Shown here piece by piece: positions 7,826 through 15,342 of a DNA stretch of 25,445 nt (the stretch's first letter is position 1; each line of letters opens with the position of its first letter). The stretch spans positions 1-25,445 of the IMG/VR virus record IMGVR_UViG_3300028392_000272. One strand, written 5' to 3'. The notes under the pieces were generated by a model. The model ran no database searches. It was given only the letters and a program-made list of their open reading frames with translations, and had not been told where the DNA came from. The translations under genes were made by a program, and so were the position numbers. The DNA comes from a virus.

Positions 7826-8740
7826 ATGGACAATACTGAACAGCCAGATCGTCGAGAATTACTGTCACAGCAGTTTGACGAGGTTCAGAATGAAACACCC
7901 GTCGAGGCAGTCAGGACTCAGCCCGAACCCGATCTTGAGCCACCGCCAGAACCACCCGTTTGGGAAAGACCGCCAGCATCGTGGAAAAAGGATTATCACG
8001 AAGCCTGGACAACCGCTGATCCAAAGCTAAAAGAATACGCTTGGAAACGTGAAGAAGAAATGAAAGCAGGGGTTCAGCCTCTGCTGTCAAAAGCGCAATT
8101 TGCCGATCAAATGCAGCAGGCCATTGAGCCTTATATGCAAAACATTCGTGGGCTTGGCATTGAAGCACCGCAGGCGGTAAAAGCCTTAATGGAAGCTGAT
8201 AATTTATTGCGCCACGGCTCACCACAACAGAAGCAAGCATATTTTGCCCAACTAGCCCAACAGTATGGGATCAATATGGGCGAAGTGCAGATTCAACCAA
8301 CTGATCCTAATTTTTACGCTATTCAAAACGAGCTTGCACAAGTTCGTGGCGAGGTGTTAAATTGGAAGCAACAGCAGGAAGCAGCACAGAATCAAGCACT
8401 TTTGAATGAAATTAGTGAATTTCAAACAAAAGCAGAGTATTTTGAGGAAGCACGTCCAACAATGATCCAGTTGCTTAACAGCGGCGTGGCGAAAGACCTG
8501 GATGATGCGTATCAAAAAGCAATACGCCTAGATAATGACTTGTTTACTAAGCATCAGCAAGCCTCACAGGGTCAAGCAGATGCGGCAAAACGGGAACAAT
8601 CGAACAGGGCAGCGAAAGCGGCTCGGGCGGCAGCGGTCAGCGTTAAAAGTTCCACACCAGGGGCGGCAACGAGTACCAAAGCGCAAGATAGGCGTTCATT
8701 ATTGTTGGAGCAATTTGACAATCTTAATGAGCGTTTTTGA
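7826..8740 (+). CDS. Capsid scaffolding protein
   Basis: A 304-residue protein starting at an ATG with AGGGG 5 nt upstream. It has a disordered acidic, Pro-rich N-terminus (PEPDLEPPPEPPVWERPPAS), then helices rich in Gln, Glu, Ala and Lys (YAWKREEEMKAGVQPLLSKA, QQKQAYFAQLAQQYGI), and a basic Ala-rich C-terminus that would bind coat protein (AKREQSNRAAKAARAAAVSV). Size is close to P22 scaffold (about 300 residues), and it lies between portal and major capsid genes. It would direct procapsid assembly and leave before maturation. SWKKDYHEAWTTADPKLKEYAWKREEE is typical of podovirus scaffold annotations. No protease motif is visible, so release rather than self-cleavage is likely. Confidence 0.88.
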   Translation: MDNTEQPDRRELLSQQFDEVQNETPVEAVRTQPEPDLEPPPEPPVWERPPASWKKDYHEAWTTADPKLKEYAWKREEEMKAGVQPLLSKAQFADQMQQAIEPYMQNIRGLGIEAPQAVKALMEADNLLRHGSPQQKQAYFAQLAQQYGINMGEVQIQPTDPNFYAIQNELAQVRGEVLNWKQQQEAAQNQALLNEISEFQTKAEYFEEARPTMIQLLNSGVAKDLDDAYQKAIRLDNDLFTKHQQASQGQADAAKREQSNRAAKAARAAAVSVKSSTPGAATSTKAQDRRSLLLEQFDNLNERF

Positions 8741-8760
8741 TAACCTAATCGGAGATTACT

Positions 8761-9762
8761 ATGGCATTTGCCAATAGCTCGATCAGCGACATCATTGCGA
8801 CTAACATTCAAAGCCGCACAGGTGAACTTGCTGATAACGTAACAAATAACAACGCTTTACTGCGCCGTTTGAAAGAACGTGGCAACGTAAAGACGTTTTC
8901 AGGCGGTAACGTGATTTTGCAAGAGATCATGTATAACGACTCAACAACCAACAACACCAACAGCTATTCAGGCTATGAAGTGTTAAACGTGTCGCAAAAC
9001 AGCCCCATTTCGGCTGCTCAGTTCTCAATCACCCAGTACGCATCGGCAGTTTCGATCAGCGGCTTGGAAATGATCCAAAACAGCGGTAAAGAAGCGATTA
9101 TCGACTTGCTTGACGGTCGTATGAATGTGGCTGAAGCTCAGTTGGCTAACCGTATTTCGGGTGACATTTACCTAGACGGTACGGGTAACTCAGGCAAAAA
9201 CATTACTGGCCTCGGTGCTGCAATTCCTGACGCACCAACAACCGGCACATACGGCGGCATCAATCGTGCGACTTTCACGTTTTGGCAATCTGTTGCCTAT
9301 TCAGGCGTGACCAACGGCGGCTCTGCTGTTTCGGCATCGAACATCCAATCATATATGGATGCTCTAGCTGTTCAGTTGATTCGTGGAACTGACAAGCCTG
9401 ATCTGATCGTTTGCGACAACAACTATTACAAATTGTATTTGCAATCGTTGCAGTCGATCCAACGTATCACAGACGGTGGCAATTCGCAAGCTGGCGCTGG
9501 TTTCGCATCGTTGAAATACTACGGCGCAGGTATGGCATCTGACGTAATTTTGGACGGTGGTATCGGTTCAGCCGCAACAGCAAACCATATGTGGTTCTTG
9601 AACACTAAATACATTATGTTCCGTCCACACGCTGATCGTAATTTCGTGCCAATCGGCGGCGAGCGTCAAGCAGTTAACCAAGACGCAATCGTTAAGCTCA
9701 TCGGATTTGCCGGCAACCTCACATCTTCAGGCCCGCAATTCTGCGGCGTGCTGATCGCTTAA
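8761..9762 (+). CDS. Major capsid protein (HK97 fold)
   Basis: A 333-residue protein following a strong ribosome binding site (GGAG, 7 nt before the ATG). It follows scaffold and has the length and composition of a phage coat protein. The N-terminal arm is helical (MAFANSSISDIIATNIQSRT). The middle contains QNSPISAAQFSITQYASAVS and a long helix (KEAIIDLLDGRMNVAEAQLA, residues about 118-137) that fits the HK97 spine helix. A-domain features include DKPDLIVCDNNYYKLYLQSL. The C-terminus is VNQDAIVKLIGFAGNLTSSG, like other phage coats that end in a strand. No N-terminal delta domain or protease is visible, consistent with a separate scaffold. Codon use favours strong translation. Confidence 0.92.
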   Translation: MAFANSSISDIIATNIQSRTGELADNVTNNNALLRRLKERGNVKTFSGGNVILQEIMYNDSTTNNTNSYSGYEVLNVSQNSPISAAQFSITQYASAVSISGLEMIQNSGKEAIIDLLDGRMNVAEAQLANRISGDIYLDGTGNSGKNITGLGAAIPDAPTTGTYGGINRATFTFWQSVAYSGVTNGGSAVSASNIQSYMDALAVQLIRGTDKPDLIVCDNNYYKLYLQSLQSIQRITDGGNSQAGAGFASLKYYGAGMASDVILDGGIGSAATANHMWFLNTKYIMFRPHADRNFVPIGGERQAVNQDAIVKLIGFAGNLTSSGPQFCGVLIA

Positions 9763-9773
9763 GGAAAACCATC

Positions 9774-10307
9774 ATGGCATATACATTCGACGAACCCCGT
9801 GCAGGACTCCTGCAAATTGCTCAAACGGATTCTGGTATTACTACAGCAGGCGGCACGACCATCCCAACGCCCCCAGCTGTTTTAGGTACTATCGTTCGTG
9901 CATTTGATCCAACTTACGGCGAAGGCGAGTTCATCTTGCTGTTAGGCGTGGCATCAACTGTTGTTGGCTCGGTTGTGCGTTACAACGCTACAACTTATCA
10001 AACAACTTTGGTTGTCAACACCGCCGTTCAAGACGTGCCTGTTGCAGTCGCTATGTCGGCTTGCACAGCGGGTCTTTATGGTTGGTATCAGATTGCTGGT
10101 AATGCAGTCATCAAGAAAACTGCTGTGACCGTTGCACCTAACGTCACTCTGTTCTTGTCGGCTACAGCCGGTCGTGTAAAAGTCTTGGCATCTGCTGGCT
10201 TGCAAGTTGTTGCTGCTCGTTCAGCCAACCTGACTACCGTTACTTCTACGACTTCCACGGTCACTGTGACCATCAACCGTCCACATCTACAGTCACAAAT
10301 TACCTAA
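9774..10307 (+). CDS. Ser/Thr-rich capsid-associated protein, putative decoration protein
   Basis: A 177-residue protein right after the major capsid gene, with an AAGGA 8 nt before the ATG. It is Thr/Ala/Val-rich and strongly beta-patterned: GTIVRAFDPTYGEGEFILLL, then VGSVVRYNATTYQTTLVVNT, then AMSACTAGLYGWYQIAGNAV. The 'GEFILLLGV-----GSVVRYN---Y-T-LV' pattern resembles proteins annotated as head decoration in other phages. The C-terminus is a dense Ser/Thr tract (SANLTTVTSTTSTVTVTINR). A surface role is inferred from position and composition. It ends with TAATG onto the DUF115/Maf-like gene, which makes its Ser/Thr tract a candidate glycosylation target. Confidence 0.75.
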   Translation: MAYTFDEPRAGLLQIAQTDSGITTAGGTTIPTPPAVLGTIVRAFDPTYGEGEFILLLGVASTVVGSVVRYNATTYQTTLVVNTAVQDVPVAVAMSACTAGLYGWYQIAGNAVIKKTAVTVAPNVTLFLSATAGRVKVLASAGLQVVAARSANLTTVTSTTSTVTVTINRPHLQSQIT

Positions 10308-11074
10308 TGATTGAAGCTGTTCTTGATGTAGTTGGAAACACAGAGCCTGACGTTTTGTTGGGCAATGTGCAGCGATCCGTAAAAAGATCGCTGCCTTGGT
10401 TTGATTTTGACGAGTCACGCCAAGGCAGCGTCTGTCTTGTTGGTGGTGGGCCAAGTCTGGTTGACACAATTGACCAGTTGCGGTTACGCCATCAAAACGG
10501 TGCAAAAGTATGGGCTGTAAACGGCACTTACGACTATATGATTGGGCAAGGCATTATTCCTGATGCGATGGTAATGTTAGACGCTCGACCAGAGAACGTG
10601 AGATTTGTTCAAAATCCACAGCAATCGACTACGTTTTACATTACAAGCCAATGCGACGATGCAATATTTGATGCGTTGGAAGGTTACAAAGTAGTGCTAG
10701 TACACGCCAATACGCCTGGTGTTTATGAATTGCTTGAGCATGAAAAAGCTCGACCAGTTCATTTGATGGGTGGGTTTACAACTGTTGGCATTTTGTCGTT
10801 GATATTGGCTAAGTTGCAAGGCTTTAAACGTATCTTTATGTTTGGCATGGATTCAAGCTATCGAAATGGCGAACACCACGCTTACGAGCAAACAAGTAAC
10901 AATGGCGAACGTATTATTGACGCTATGGTGAACGATGTAACCTATAAGTGTGCGCCGTGGATGGCACAGCAAGTAACGGATTTTCAGAATGTCGTGGCAG
11001 GCTTTGAAGATGTCACGATTGAAGTATGTGGCGATGGGCTTTTGCACGAAATGGCAAAAGCAATGAGTAATTAA
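10307..11074 (+). CDS. DUF115/Maf-like enzyme (MptE-like glycosyltransferase superfamily)
   Basis: A 255-residue protein sharing 1 nt with the upstream stop (TAATG). The nucleotide-binding start is VCLVGGGPSL (42-51), followed by VWAVNGTYDYMIGQGIIPDA and VMLDARPENV. Further on come VHLMGGFTTVGILSLILAKL and IFMFGMDSSYRNGEHHAYEQ. This is the DUF115 pattern found in bacterial motility-associated factors (Maf), which attach nonulosonic acids to Ser/Thr of flagellin, and in archaeal MptE (6-hydroxymethylpterin diphosphokinase). In a late phage operon between two Ser/Thr-rich virion proteins, sugar transfer to a virion protein is the more likely role, but that is inference. A set of inverted repeats lies inside its first 130 nt. 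Confidence 0.82.
   Translation: MIEAVLDVVGNTEPDVLLGNVQRSVKRSLPWFDFDESRQGSVCLVGGGPSLVDTIDQLRLRHQNGAKVWAVNGTYDYMIGQGIIPDAMVMLDARPENVRFVQNPQQSTTFYITSQCDDAIFDALEGYKVVLVHANTPGVYELLEHEKARPVHLMGGFTTVGILSLILAKLQGFKRIFMFGMDSSYRNGEHHAYEQTSNNGERIIDAMVNDVTYKCAPWMAQQVTDFQNVVAGFEDVTIEVCGDGLLHEMAKAMSN
10369..10430 (+). promoter_or_regulatory. Two mutually exclusive hairpins in the DUF115 gene start (attenuator-like)
   Basis: Segment A, GCAGCGATC (10369-10377), is perfectly complementary to GATCGCTGC (10386-10394), a 9-bp stem with an 8-nt loop. Segment C, CCAAGGCAGCG (10420-10430), is perfectly complementary to CGCTGCCTTGG (10389-10399), an 11-bp stem with a 20-nt loop. The two stems share 10389-10394, so only one can form at a time. 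Neither is followed by a clear U-tract. The location is 60-125 nt downstream of the capsid-associated gene's stop, in the coding region. Confidence 0.5.
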
Positions 11075-11089
11075 ACTTAAAGGACTATC

Positions 11090-11452
11090 ATGGCATTTCC
11101 ATCAAGAATTCAAGGCGCAGGCAACTCGCCACTATCTGCTTCAACAATTTGCGGTGACGGTGCAACTGGCTTAGTTGCAACAGGTTCAACTGCATCAGAT
11201 GCGTTGCAAATCTCAGCCGTTAATAACACAATTACCACTTCGTCTGCATCAACTGGCGTTAAATTGCCACCGACTGAAGTTGGCGCACAGGTCATTATTC
11301 GTAATGATTCTGGTCAAACAATTACAATTTATCCGTACAATACAAGCAGCACAATTAACGCAGCTGCATCAAGCGTAACGGTTGCAACAGCAAAAACAAT
11401 TCTGTTGGCAGCAACTTCCGCCACTACATGGGTTTCAATCACAGGGGCATAA
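11090..11452 (+). CDS. Ser/Thr-rich small virion protein, putative
   Basis: A 120-residue protein with AAAGGA 5 nt before the ATG. It is composed almost wholly of Ser, Thr, Ala, Val, Ile and Asn (STICGDGATGLVATGSTASD, then VNNTITTSSASTGVKLPPTE), with beta-strand patterning at VGAQVIIRNDSGQTITIYPY. VIIRNDSG-TI-IYP resembles small phage surface or fibre-like domains. There is no signal peptide, and only one Cys. It follows the DUF115/Maf-like gene after 15 nt. Its Ser/Thr-rich N-terminal half would suit O-glycosylation. Function is inferred from place and composition. Confidence 0.75.
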   Translation: MAFPSRIQGAGNSPLSASTICGDGATGLVATGSTASDALQISAVNNTITTSSASTGVKLPPTEVGAQVIIRNDSGQTITIYPYNTSSTINAAASSVTVATAKTILLAATSATTWVSITGA

Positions 11453-11453
11453 A

Positions 11454-11990
11454 TTGGCTTTAGACAGCGATGTTTTCAACGCAGATTCTCACCTACATGT
11501 CGAGTTCTATGTTTACGATAAAGATCCTTATAAAGATAAGCCGTTTGTTAGAATCATAGTGCCAGGCGATAAAACGACGATTATTGATCAACCCGTTCGG
11601 GACGATCATAAGCAGCGTTTCCCTCGCCAATGGTTGCACTTTCAAATGCAAAACAATAATGCAGAAATTATTGGTGTGCCGTTGAAACAATGGGTACAAG
11701 ACGATCCTGAAAACTTTAACGATATGCAGATGGCAGAATTGCAAATTTTTAAGTTTCAGACCGTTGAGCAAGTTGCTACCGCTACCGATAACCAATTGCA
11801 GCGTATTGGCATGGGTGCGGTGGGCTTGCGAGAGCAGGCAAGGCGTTATTTACAAGTTAAAAACCAATCTTCAAGTCAAACTGAAATTGAAAAAACAAAG
11901 CAAGAGCTTGCTGAAGTTAAAGAGCAAATGGCGGCTTTGATGGCTCAATTATCAGAAAAGAAGGTTGGGAGGCCAAAAAAAGAGGACTAA
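11454..11990 (+). CDS. Conserved phage protein with C-terminal coiled coil
   Basis: The best start is a TTG at 11454, 1 nt after the previous stop and 8 nt after an AGGGG (11442-11446). An ATG at 11382 would lie deep in the previous gene. The 178-residue product begins with a compact beta region (HLHVEFYVYDKDPYKDKPFV, then RIIVPGDKTTIIDQPVRDDH). A middle part follows with WLHFQMQNNNAEIIGVPLKQ and an 'LQRIGMGAVGLREQARRYLQ' helix (residues about 116-135). It ends in a charged coiled coil (EIEKTKQELAEVKEQMAALM) and a basic GRPKKED tail. I recall this layout as conserved in phages between capsid and adaptor genes. Function is unknown. Confidence 0.75.
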   Translation: MALDSDVFNADSHLHVEFYVYDKDPYKDKPFVRIIVPGDKTTIIDQPVRDDHKQRFPRQWLHFQMQNNNAEIIGVPLKQWVQDDPENFNDMQMAELQIFKFQTVEQVATATDNQLQRIGMGAVGLREQARRYLQVKNQSSSQTEIEKTKQELAEVKEQMAALMAQLSEKKVGRPKKED

Positions 11991-12899
11991 ATGTCATCAA
12001 CGATGCTACAGCTAGTAACCCAAGTCACTAATGAGCTTGGGGTATCAACGCCAACTACTGTGGCATCAAATACCAACCAAGATGTAATTCAAATCTTGGC
12101 GTTAATGAACGCTGCCGGTTATGAATTTTTAAGAAAGCATGACTGGCGGCAATTAACAAAGCAATATACATTCACAACGGTCTATACCCAAACAACGGGT
12201 AACGTGACGCTGAACACTTACACCATCACCGGCATCCCATCGACTGCTGGGCTTGATTCAACGTATCAAGTGGTGGGCAACGGTATTTCAAACGCTTGTT
12301 ACATTGAGTCGGTTGACTCAGCCACGCAAGTAACCGTCAACTTGCCATCTACAGGGACGTATACAGGGGCTACGATCACTTTTGAAAAGGTGAAGTACGC
12401 ATTACCCTCAGATTACGAATCAACCGTTCCAAGAACCCATTGGGACAAATCGAAACATTGGGAAATGCTTGGTCCTGAAAGCCCACAGCAATGGGAATGG
12501 CTGTTGTCTGGCTTTATCTCAACTGGCCCACGGATTCGTTACCGATTGCTTGGCAAATACTTTCAGATTTGGCCTGGCGTTTCGACTAACGAGTTGTTAG
12601 GTTACGAATATCGGTCAAATGGTTGGGCGTTATCAGATACCGGCGTTGTAAAAACATCTTTCACTGCCGACAACGATACTTGTATTTACCCAGATCGCTT
12701 GATGGTTTTGGCTACCAAACTCAAGTATTTTGAGGCTAAAGGCTTTGATACCACAGCAATGTATCGAAATTATATTGAAGAATTCGAGATTGTTCGGGCG
12801 CAAGATACGTCAGCAGCTAATTTGTCGTTTGCACCACGCCCAGGCACAGTTTTGATTGGGTATGATAACGTGCCCGACACGGGTTATGGGGTTAACTAA
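11991..12899 (+). CDS. Head-tail adaptor protein with inserted beta domain
   Basis: A 302-residue protein whose ATG follows the previous stop directly. The N-terminal helices (MLQLVTQVTNELGV; DVIQILALMNAAGYEFLRKH; DWRQLTKQYT) and the later part (KYALPSDYESTVPRTHWDKS, LGKYFQIWPGVSTNELLGYE, FTADNDTCIYPDRLMVLATK, LKYFEAKGFDTTAMYRNYIE) match podovirus adaptor proteins that sit under the portal. Between them, at about residues 62-131, is a Thr/Val-rich beta segment (STYQVVGNGISNACYIESVD, then SATQVTVNLPSTGTYTGATI) like small Ig-like or decoration domains. P22 gp4 (about 166 residues) lacks such an insert. It would link portal and tail hub. Its stop overlaps the antisense HNH gene's stop by 8 nt. 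Confidence 0.82.
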   Translation: MSSTMLQLVTQVTNELGVSTPTTVASNTNQDVIQILALMNAAGYEFLRKHDWRQLTKQYTFTTVYTQTTGNVTLNTYTITGIPSTAGLDSTYQVVGNGISNACYIESVDSATQVTVNLPSTGTYTGATITFEKVKYALPSDYESTVPRTHWDKSKHWEMLGPESPQQWEWLLSGFISTGPRIRYRLLGKYFQIWPGVSTNELLGYEYRSNGWALSDTGVVKTSFTADNDTCIYPDRLMVLATKLKYFEAKGFDTTAMYRNYIEEFEIVRAQDTSAANLSFAPRPGTVLIGYDNVPDTGYGVN

Positions 12900-13377
12900 C
12901 GTGTGCCCAAGACTTTCTAGATTTAATTTCAGAAATAACGGATTGGCTAACTCCGTGTTCAATTGCAATAATTCTATGAACACGGTTGTCTTGTCTAATT
13001 GCCAAAACTTTTTCAACAGTCAATTTAGACATTGGGTGCTTTTCGCCCATCTTTTGCGTGCCATGTTTAAACTTGTCTTGGCTGTTATTTGTTCTGTTAT
13101 CCCATCGAAGATTGGTCAACGCATTATTCCAAGGATCGCCATCAGCATGGCAACATTCCATTCCCTCTGGTCGTTTACTTACAAACGCTTCCATAACCAA
13201 TTTGTGCGGGTAAAAAGTGGTCACTTTATCAAATTTAGACAAACAAATTTGCGGACGATTCAATCTTTTATTCAATTGAAGTTTTTTAATCAGTCCGGTT
13301 TTTGCGTTTTTAACATTGCCAAAATCAGAAACTTGGTAAAGACCCTCAAAACCAATAACATCACGCCATTGTTCCAT
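12892..13377 (-). CDS. NUMOD4-HNH homing endonuclease with C-terminal HTH
   Basis: A 161-residue protein, one of only two genes on the minus strand. Residues 2-48 are a NUMOD4 domain (EQWRDVIGFEGLYQVSDFGN). Then comes the HNH core: LVMEAFVSKRPEGMECCHAD, followed by GDPWNNALTNLRWDNRTNNS (HADGDxxNN...NLRW). The C-terminus is a helix-turn-helix (KLTVEKVLAIRQDNRVHRII, AIEHGVSQSVISEIKSRKSW). Such free-standing endonucleases cut an allele lacking the insert and spread by repair. It lies between adaptor and hub genes, the usual kind of site. The ATG has GAGGGA 7 nt upstream, sequestered in a hairpin. The plus-strand frame opposite is a shadow. Confidence 0.93.
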   Translation of the reverse strand: MEQWRDVIGFEGLYQVSDFGNVKNAKTGLIKKLQLNKRLNRPQICLSKFDKVTTFYPHKLVMEAFVSKRPEGMECCHADGDPWNNALTNLRWDNRTNNSQDKFKHGTQKMGEKHPMSKLTVEKVLAIRQDNRVHRIIAIEHGVSQSVISEIKSRKSWAHVS

Positions 13378-13382
13378 AATAA

Positions 13383-13406
13383 TTCCCTCATGTTAAATGA
13401 AGGGAA
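13383..13406. promoter_or_regulatory. Hairpin holding the ribosome binding sites of both divergent genes
   Basis: TTCCCT (13383-13388) pairs with AGGGAA (13401-13406). CAT (13389-13391) can also pair with ATG (13397-13399) across a one-nucleotide bulge, leaving a 5-nt loop. On the minus strand the 3' arm contains GAGGGAA, the Shine-Dalgarno of the HNH gene. On the plus strand it contains GAAGGGA, that of the hub gene. Either transcript could therefore hide its own ribosome binding site. Confidence 0.6.
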
Positions 13407-13414
13407 AGTATAAC

Positions 13415-14944
13415 ATGGCAAGCCGACTTGTTCAAGGTGCGGCGGCTCGTGTTCAATCATTGCCAGCGCCTATTGGTGGTTGGAACGTGCGAGATTCTAT
13501 TGCAAACATGGATACGCTCGATGCCGTTCAATTAACCAATTTGTTCCCCACAGTCAATAATGTGGTGTTGCGTGGTGGATACACAAAATATTCAACCGGC
13601 ATTTCAGGTCAAGTTCAGACATTGATGGGTTATTCAAGCGGCGCAATTGACAAATTATTTGCAATTGCGGGAACATCAATTTACGACTGCACCAATGGCG
13701 GTGCTGTTGGCGCAGCTGTAAAGACAAGTTTAAGCAACGCTAAATGGGAATATACCAACGTCACAACGCCTGCCGGTGGTTACTTATATGCGGTCAATGG
13801 AATTGATGCGCCGTTGCTGTATAACGGATCGATTTGGACAAATCCAACCATTACTGGTGTAACCGCATCAACTTTAAGCAATATCACCACGTTTAAAAAC
13901 CAAGTTTGGTTTACGCAAGCATCAACATTAAAAGCATGGTACTTACCTACCTTATCCATTCAAGGTGCTGCAAACGCAATTGACATGAGTTCAGTTGCTC
14001 AATTAGGTGGATATTTAGTTGCAGCGGGGACTTGGACAATTGATGCTGGCTATGGAGTAGACGATAACCTAGTGTTCATAACTTCCAATGGCGAGGTTAT
14101 TGTTTATTCTGGTACTGACCCATCAGATATTACAAAATTTGCTCTAGTGGGCGTTTGGCGCATTGGTAAGCCTGTTGGCAAACGATGCTTGATGAAGTAT
14201 GGCGGGGATATGATTATTCTTACCTATAACGGTCTTTATCCACTTGCCGCTAGTCTTCAATCATCTAGACTAGACCCAAGAATTGCATTATCAGACAAGA
14301 TTCAAGGCGCATTTTCTGCGGCAACGCAGTCTTATGGTGATAATTTTGGTTGGGATATTAGTTTTGATCCTAAACACAACGCTTTGACTGTAAATGTGCC
14401 AATTCAAGAAGGGCAGCAACAGCAATATGTGATGAATAACATTACTAAAGCATGGTGTAATTTTACAGGCCAATATGCTAATTGTTGGACAATTTTTGAA
14501 AACGAACCATATTGGGGCGGTAACGGATTTGTTGCCCATGCATGGGATGACAATTACGCAAATGACACAAGCGATATAAACGGTTACGCGTTGCAAGCAT
14601 TTAACTACTTTGATGCCCGTGGGGTAAAAAAGTATTTTACTAGAGCAAGACCGTCAATTTTCACAAACGGTACGCCATCAATTTTTATTGGTTTAAACAT
14701 GGATTTTGATTTGGCAGACACAACTGCGGCGCTAAGTTTTAGCCCACAAGTATCTGCAAAATGGGACGTTGCGCTATGGGATGTTGGTTATTGGGCTACA
14801 GATACGGTTATCACAAACAACTGGCAAGGCGTGACTGGCATTGGTTATTGCGCTGCAACTCAATTTAAAACGGCCTCTCAAGGAACGACAATTCTATGGG
14901 CATCGACGGACATTGTTTATCAACAAGGTTGGGCTGGCATATAG
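13415..14944 (+). CDS. Tail hub/nozzle protein (P22 gp10-like role)
   Basis: The preferred start is the ATG at 13415, with GAAGGGA about 9 nt upstream; an in-frame ATG at 13397 overlaps that site. The 509-residue product begins MASRLVQGAAARVQSLPAPI, then GGWNVRDSIANMDTLDAVQL and NLFPTVNNVVLRGGYTKYST. The 'LPAPxGGWNxRDSxAxM...AxxLxNxFP...VxxRxGY' start is characteristic of podovirus beta-propeller-like tail hub proteins. The middle is beta-rich (NNVVLRGG, DLFAIAGT-type strands). The C-terminus carries WDVALWDVGYWATDTVITNN. It would form the nozzle or hub below the adaptor. It is only a little longer than P22 gp10 (about 470 residues). Confidence 0.87.
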   Translation: MASRLVQGAAARVQSLPAPIGGWNVRDSIANMDTLDAVQLTNLFPTVNNVVLRGGYTKYSTGISGQVQTLMGYSSGAIDKLFAIAGTSIYDCTNGGAVGAAVKTSLSNAKWEYTNVTTPAGGYLYAVNGIDAPLLYNGSIWTNPTITGVTASTLSNITTFKNQVWFTQASTLKAWYLPTLSIQGAANAIDMSSVAQLGGYLVAAGTWTIDAGYGVDDNLVFITSNGEVIVYSGTDPSDITKFALVGVWRIGKPVGKRCLMKYGGDMIILTYNGLYPLAASLQSSRLDPRIALSDKIQGAFSAATQSYGDNFGWDISFDPKHNALTVNVPIQEGQQQQYVMNNITKAWCNFTGQYANCWTIFENEPYWGGNGFVAHAWDDNYANDTSDINGYALQAFNYFDARGVKKYFTRARPSIFTNGTPSIFIGLNMDFDLADTTAALSFSPQVSAKWDVALWDVGYWATDTVITNNWQGVTGIGYCAATQFKTASQGTTILWASTDIVYQQGWAGI

Positions 14945-15342
14945 TCCAGGGCGATGTAATTGGCTATTGGGTAGCTGACCGAGTACAAGGTAAGTATTTT
15001 GCAGATAATTCGCAAGCAATTGGGTTAGAGCATGATGGTCAAATTATTGCAGGCGTAATTTACGAGAATTGGAACAAAGCCTCGATTGTGTGCCATATAG
15101 CAATTGAAGGCCGTATGACAAAAGGGTATTTAAAAGCGATATTTAGTTACCCTTTTGAGTTTTGTAAGGTAAAAAAGATTATTGTGCCGGTAAGCAGTAC
15201 CCATGCAAAAAGTTTAAAATTAGTTACTAAGATGGGTTTTATTGAAGAAGCAAGGGTTAAAAATGCAGCACCGGATGGCGATATTATATTTTTGACATTG
15301 GCAAAAGAAAATTGCCGGTTTCTAGGGGTAAATAATGGGTAA
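14896..15342 (+). CDS. GNAT-family N-acetyltransferase, putative
   Basis: The frame gives 148 residues from the ATG at 14896, overlapping the hub gene by 49 nt, with AAGGA about 11 nt upstream. A TTG at 14929 is an alternative and would still keep the core. The domain runs from GYWVADRVQGKYFADNSQAI, through GQIIAGVIYENWNKASIVCH (beta4-like strand) to GRMTKGYLKAIFSYPFEFCK and KKIIVPVSSTHAKSLKLVTKMGF, where 'N/H...AKxLxxKxGF' is the typical GNAT C-terminal CoA-side motif. Many podoviruses encode a similar small GNAT between tail genes. It would acetylate an amine using acetyl-CoA; substrate is unknown. It overlaps the next gene by 8 nt. Confidence 0.8.
   Translation: MGIDGHCLSTRLGWHIVQGDVIGYWVADRVQGKYFADNSQAIGLEHDGQIIAGVIYENWNKASIVCHIAIEGRMTKGYLKAIFSYPFEFCKVKKIIVPVSSTHAKSLKLVTKMGFIEEARVKNAAPDGDIIFLTLAKENCRFLGVNNG

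Noticed and set aside
11382-11453. Upstream ATG for the coiled-coil conserved protein
   Set aside because: It lies inside the coding sequence of the previous gene and adds a Gln-rich extension unlike the rest; TTG at 11454 follows an AGGGG and gives a sensible start.
12856-13413. 185-codon plus-strand frame between adaptor and hub genes
   Set aside because: It is the antisense of the NUMOD4-HNH gene, whose protein is clearly recognisable; the plus translation is basic and Phe/Ile/Leu-rich without motifs.
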